Part shown: piece by piece, positions 13,283 through 15,441 of the stretch
How the letters are laid out: each line of letters opens with the position of its first letter
How positions within the stretch are numbered: the first letter of the stretch is position 1
From: Mageeibacillus sp. UBA1193
Lineage (GTDB): Bacteria > Bacillota > Clostridia > Saccharofermentanales > Saccharofermentanaceae
Assembly: GCA_002310155.1 (NCBI GenBank)
Contig: DBYF01000057.1
Coordinates: 1 to 15,441, forward strand
Direction: 5' to 3'
DNA length: 15,441 bases
Notes under the pieces: generated by a model
What the model was told of the DNA's origin: nothing
What the model saw: only the letters and a program-made list of their open reading frames with translations
Databases searched by the model: none
Translations under genes and position numbers: made by a program

Positions 13283-15040
13283 TTACTTTTTCGTCCCCAG
13301 CGAGATGACCTGATCGGCTCCCGCAATGGTCGAAAGTCTGTGGGCGATGATGAATCCCGTACGCCCGCGTGTCATATTGTCGAAAGCTTCGACGATTCTC
13401 TTCTCCGTCAGGGTATCGACCGCGGATGTCGCCTCATCGAGAATGAGGAGATCCGGATCCATCAGGAGAACTCTCGCGATACACAGAAGCTGCTTCTGTC
13501 CCTCCGACAACGAGATCTCCTTCCCGGGGATCGTATCGTAGCCGTCCGGCAGTCGCTTGATGAAGCCGTGCGCACGTGCCGCTTTCGCTGCCGCGATGAC
13601 CTCTTCGTCAGTAGCGTCCGGACGTCCGTACGCGATGTTGTCGCGGATGGACCTCTCGAGCAGCCAGGTCTCCTGGAGCACCATACCGAACCTTCTTCGA
13701 AGCTCCGATCTGGGGATGTCCCTGATGTCTTTTCCGTCGATCAGGATCCGTCCGGAATCCGGCTCGTAGAATCGCATCAGCAAATTCATGAGCGTCGTCT
13801 TGCCGCATCCTGTCGGACCGATGATCGCGACCTTCTGGCCGGGATCGACCGAGAGACTGAAGTCGTCAAAGATCTTCTTGTCGGAAGTATAACCGAAAGT
13901 CACATGCTCGAAAAGCACTTCTCCCTCACTTGATTTCTTTTCGTTCAGTTCGCTGGCTGATTTTTCTCCGACAGCTGTTTCCGCACCGGTCTCCGCATCA
14001 GGAGTTTCCTCCGGAAGGTCGAGGATCGCAAACACACGTGTCAGGGATGCGAACGCCGCCATGATCTGTGTCGTGATATTGGTCAGGTCGTTGATCGGTT
14101 TACTGAAGTTCTTCCAGTAGAGGATGAATGTCGTGATGTTACCTGCGGTCAGTCCGCCGAACCACACACCAAGTGCGCCGATGAGGATGTAGGTCGTACT
14201 GTCTACGAAACGTGTTACCGGGTTCGGAAGAGATGACGCGAACTGCGCTGTGACAGAGGACTTGTTGAGCTGTTCGTTCTTCTCACGGAAGGACTCGAGG
14301 AACTTCTCTTCGCAGCCGAACGCCTTGATCTCACGTCTGCCGTAGAGGTTCTCCTCTACATCGCCGGAGATGGATCCCACGAGGTTCTGCTGGGACTTGA
14401 AATACTTCGTTGTCTTCTTCGCGATCGTGGTCGCCGACCAGATCATGAGCACCGCCATCGGGAGGATGATCAGTGTCATCTTCCAGCTGATGAATACCAT
14501 GAATCCGACCGTTCCGAGGATCGTAACGATGACGGTAAAGAAGTTCAGAAGGCCCTGCAGCATTCCTTCGGAGATCGCGTCCGCGTCGTTGATGAAGTGA
14601 GTCGCCGTATCACCCTGCGGATGTGTATCGTAGAAGGATACGGGAAGTTTCGTAAGTTTCAGTGACAGTGCTTTTCGGACTTCGAGCGCGGTTTTCGCAG
14701 CAACGACGTTGGCAAAGTAACTGACGACCCATGTAAAGAGCGCCGCGATCAGATACATGCCGAGAAGGATCATGGCGTGTGTGCCAAGATACTTCAGATC
14801 GACATTTCCGGCCTCGCCCATGTTATCGATCGTCTTACCGAGGAAGGCAGGAGCTACGACCTGAAGTCCGCCGCTGAAGATAGCTGCGAGGATCAGCAGC
14901 ACGATCGAGAACTTCGATGTACCGGTGAAGCGCAGAAGTGCGGCGAGATCTTTCATGGAGACACGGGTCTTGGCATCCGACATCTTCGCCGCATCCGGCG
15001 AGAGGTTACCCATTCCGCTGAGCATTGAATCCTTAGCCAT
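13283..15040 (-). CDS. ABC exporter half-transporter, permease-ATPase fusion (catalytic Walker B subunit)
   Basis: A 585-aa inner-membrane half-transporter of the multidrug/lipid exporter type. A six-helix membrane domain spans about 40-335 and the nucleotide-binding domain begins near 374. Walker A is GPTGCGKTT (408-416), the Q-loop Gln is 456, Walker B ends with catalytic Glu536 (LLILDEAT), and the H-loop His is 567. The signature is LSEGQ (511-515) rather than LSGGQ. Together with the neighbour's motifs this suggests a heterodimer with one degenerate ATP site. Two features are unusual: an acidic, Ser-rich linker at about 342-373, and an early end, only 18 residues after the H-loop His instead of the usual 40 or more. 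A terminator follows, so the short tail looks genuine. ATG 15040 overlaps the upstream stop by one base, with GGGAGG upstream. The substrate is unknown. Confidence 0.93.
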   Translation of the reverse strand: MAKDSMLSGMGNLSPDAAKMSDAKTRVSMKDLAALLRFTGTSKFSIVLLILAAIFSGGLQVVAPAFLGKTIDNMGEAGNVDLKYLGTHAMILLGMYLIAALFTWVVSYFANVVAAKTALEVRKALSLKLTKLPVSFYDTHPQGDTATHFINDADAISEGMLQGLLNFFTVIVTILGTVGFMVFISWKMTLIILPMAVLMIWSATTIAKKTTKYFKSQQNLVGSISGDVEENLYGRREIKAFGCEEKFLESFREKNEQLNKSSVTAQFASSLPNPVTRFVDSTTYILIGALGVWFGGLTAGNITTFILYWKNFSKPINDLTNITTQIMAAFASLTRVFAILDLPEETPDAETGAETAVGEKSASELNEKKSSEGEVLFEHVTFGYTSDKKIFDDFSLSVDPGQKVAIIGPTGCGKTTLMNLLMRFYEPDSGRILIDGKDIRDIPRSELRRRFGMVLQETWLLERSIRDNIAYGRPDATDEEVIAAAKAARAHGFIKRLPDGYDTIPGKEISLSEGQKQLLCIARVLLMDPDLLILDEATSAVDTLTEKRIVEAFDNMTRGRTGFIIAHRLSTIAGADQVISLGTKK

Positions 15041-15441
15041 TATTCCACACCTCCCATCTCCTGAGATGCGGCAATGCGCGCGTAGGCCTCACACTCTTTC
15101 AGGAGTGCGTCGTGCTTGCCCTGACCGACCACCGCGCCGTTATCAAGCACGATGATCCAGTCGGAATCGGCGATCTCATTGATCTTCGAAGAGATCTCTA
15201 CGACCGTCCGGTTATGTGTCTTCGCATGCTCGGCCAGAGCCGCCGAGAACTTCGCGGAAGTATCTTTATCGAGTGCTGCTGTCGCGTCATCGAGAAGCAG
15301 GATCTCACTGTCCGTGCAGAGTGCACGCGCGATCGACAGACGCTGACGCTGGCCGCCGGAAAAGTTCTTTCCTTTGGGCTCGACACGTGCGTCAGGACCG
15401 CCCTTTTCGCAGATGAAATCCCATGCCTGTGCGACCTCGCA
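15040..15441 (-). CDS. ABC exporter half-transporter, 3' end only (degenerate Walker B subunit)
   Basis: The last 133 residues of an ABC ATPase are present; the start lies beyond the window. Visible motifs are a normal signature (FSGGQRQRLSIARAL) and Walker B EILLLDDATAALD, in which the catalytic Glu is replaced by Asp. At the H-loop position Ser stands in place of His (VVEISSKINEIADSD). The tail VLDNGAVVGQGKHDALL is of normal length. The loss of both catalytic residues, with a normal signature, is what is known for the first subunit of heterodimeric exporters such as LmrC or TM287. Its TAA overlaps the ATG of the next gene by one base, so the two subunits are probably translationally coupled. 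Function is inferred from the pair. Confidence 0.9.
   Translation of the reverse strand, partial: CEVAQAWDFICEKGGPDARVEPKGKNFSGGQRQRLSIARALCTDSEILLLDDATAALDKDTSAKFSAALAEHAKTHNRTVVEISSKINEIADSDWIIVLDNGAVVGQGKHDALLKECEAYARIAASQEMGGVE

Noticed and set aside
13123..13326. A 67-aa minus-strand reading frame overlapping the exporter 3' end
   Set aside because: It runs through the terminator and palindromes, has no ribosome binding site that I can see, and its product resembles nothing. I checked whether it could be a frameshifted ATPase tail; it is not.
13250..13933. A 227-aa plus-strand reading frame opposite the ABC exporter
   Set aside because: It is the complement of the conserved ATPase domain and has no recognisable domain.

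Overview
All recognisable genes in this window lie on the minus strand, so transcription runs from high to low coordinates. The organism looks like an anaerobic member of the Clostridia (Firmicutes). The supporting signs are strong GGAGG-type ribosome binding sites, lipoproteins with LxxC lipoboxes, a sodium-pumping oxaloacetate decarboxylase with a separate biotin carrier, and a heterodimeric ABC exporter. Base composition is close to balanced. This placement is inferred from gene content and style; no rRNA or other marker gene is present.

Layout in transcription order: (1) 15441-13283 holds the 3' end of one ABC exporter half-transporter and, overlapping it by one base, a complete second one. 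Their ATPase motifs are complementary and predict a heterodimer with one active and one degenerate ATP site. A terminator follows at 13264-13234. (2) 13282-13017 is a regulatory spacer with palindromes, a probable promoter and a leader in which one segment can pair with either of two partners. (3) 13016-9619 is a four-gene operon, oadA-oadG-biotin carrier-oadB, for a membrane-bound, biotin-dependent, sodium-translocating oxaloacetate decarboxylase. It ends in a UUCG-loop terminator nested inside a 12-bp inverted repeat. (4) 9618-9416 holds that terminator and the likely control region of the next unit. (5) 9415-1 is a tandem array of four paralogous lipoproteins of about 780-810 aa, the last cut by the window edge. 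Each has a lipoprotein signal, an N-terminal region of about 330 residues that reads like a beta-propeller, a conserved NPHAGKK junction, and a C-terminal family 1-like extracellular solute-binding domain.

The decarboxylase genes form one enzyme: OadA transfers carboxyl from oxaloacetate to the biotin carrier, OadB decarboxylates carboxybiotin and exports Na+, and OadG assembles the complex. The four lipoproteins are the least ordinary part. They are large fusions, arranged as two closer pairs (genes at 9415 and 7051; genes at 4687 and 2277), and no ABC permease or ATPase for them is visible in the window. They are the best candidate for a poorly described surface system.

I saw no tRNA, rRNA, CRISPR array, insertion sequence or replication origin. 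The many long plus-strand reading frames are shadows of the minus-strand genes.
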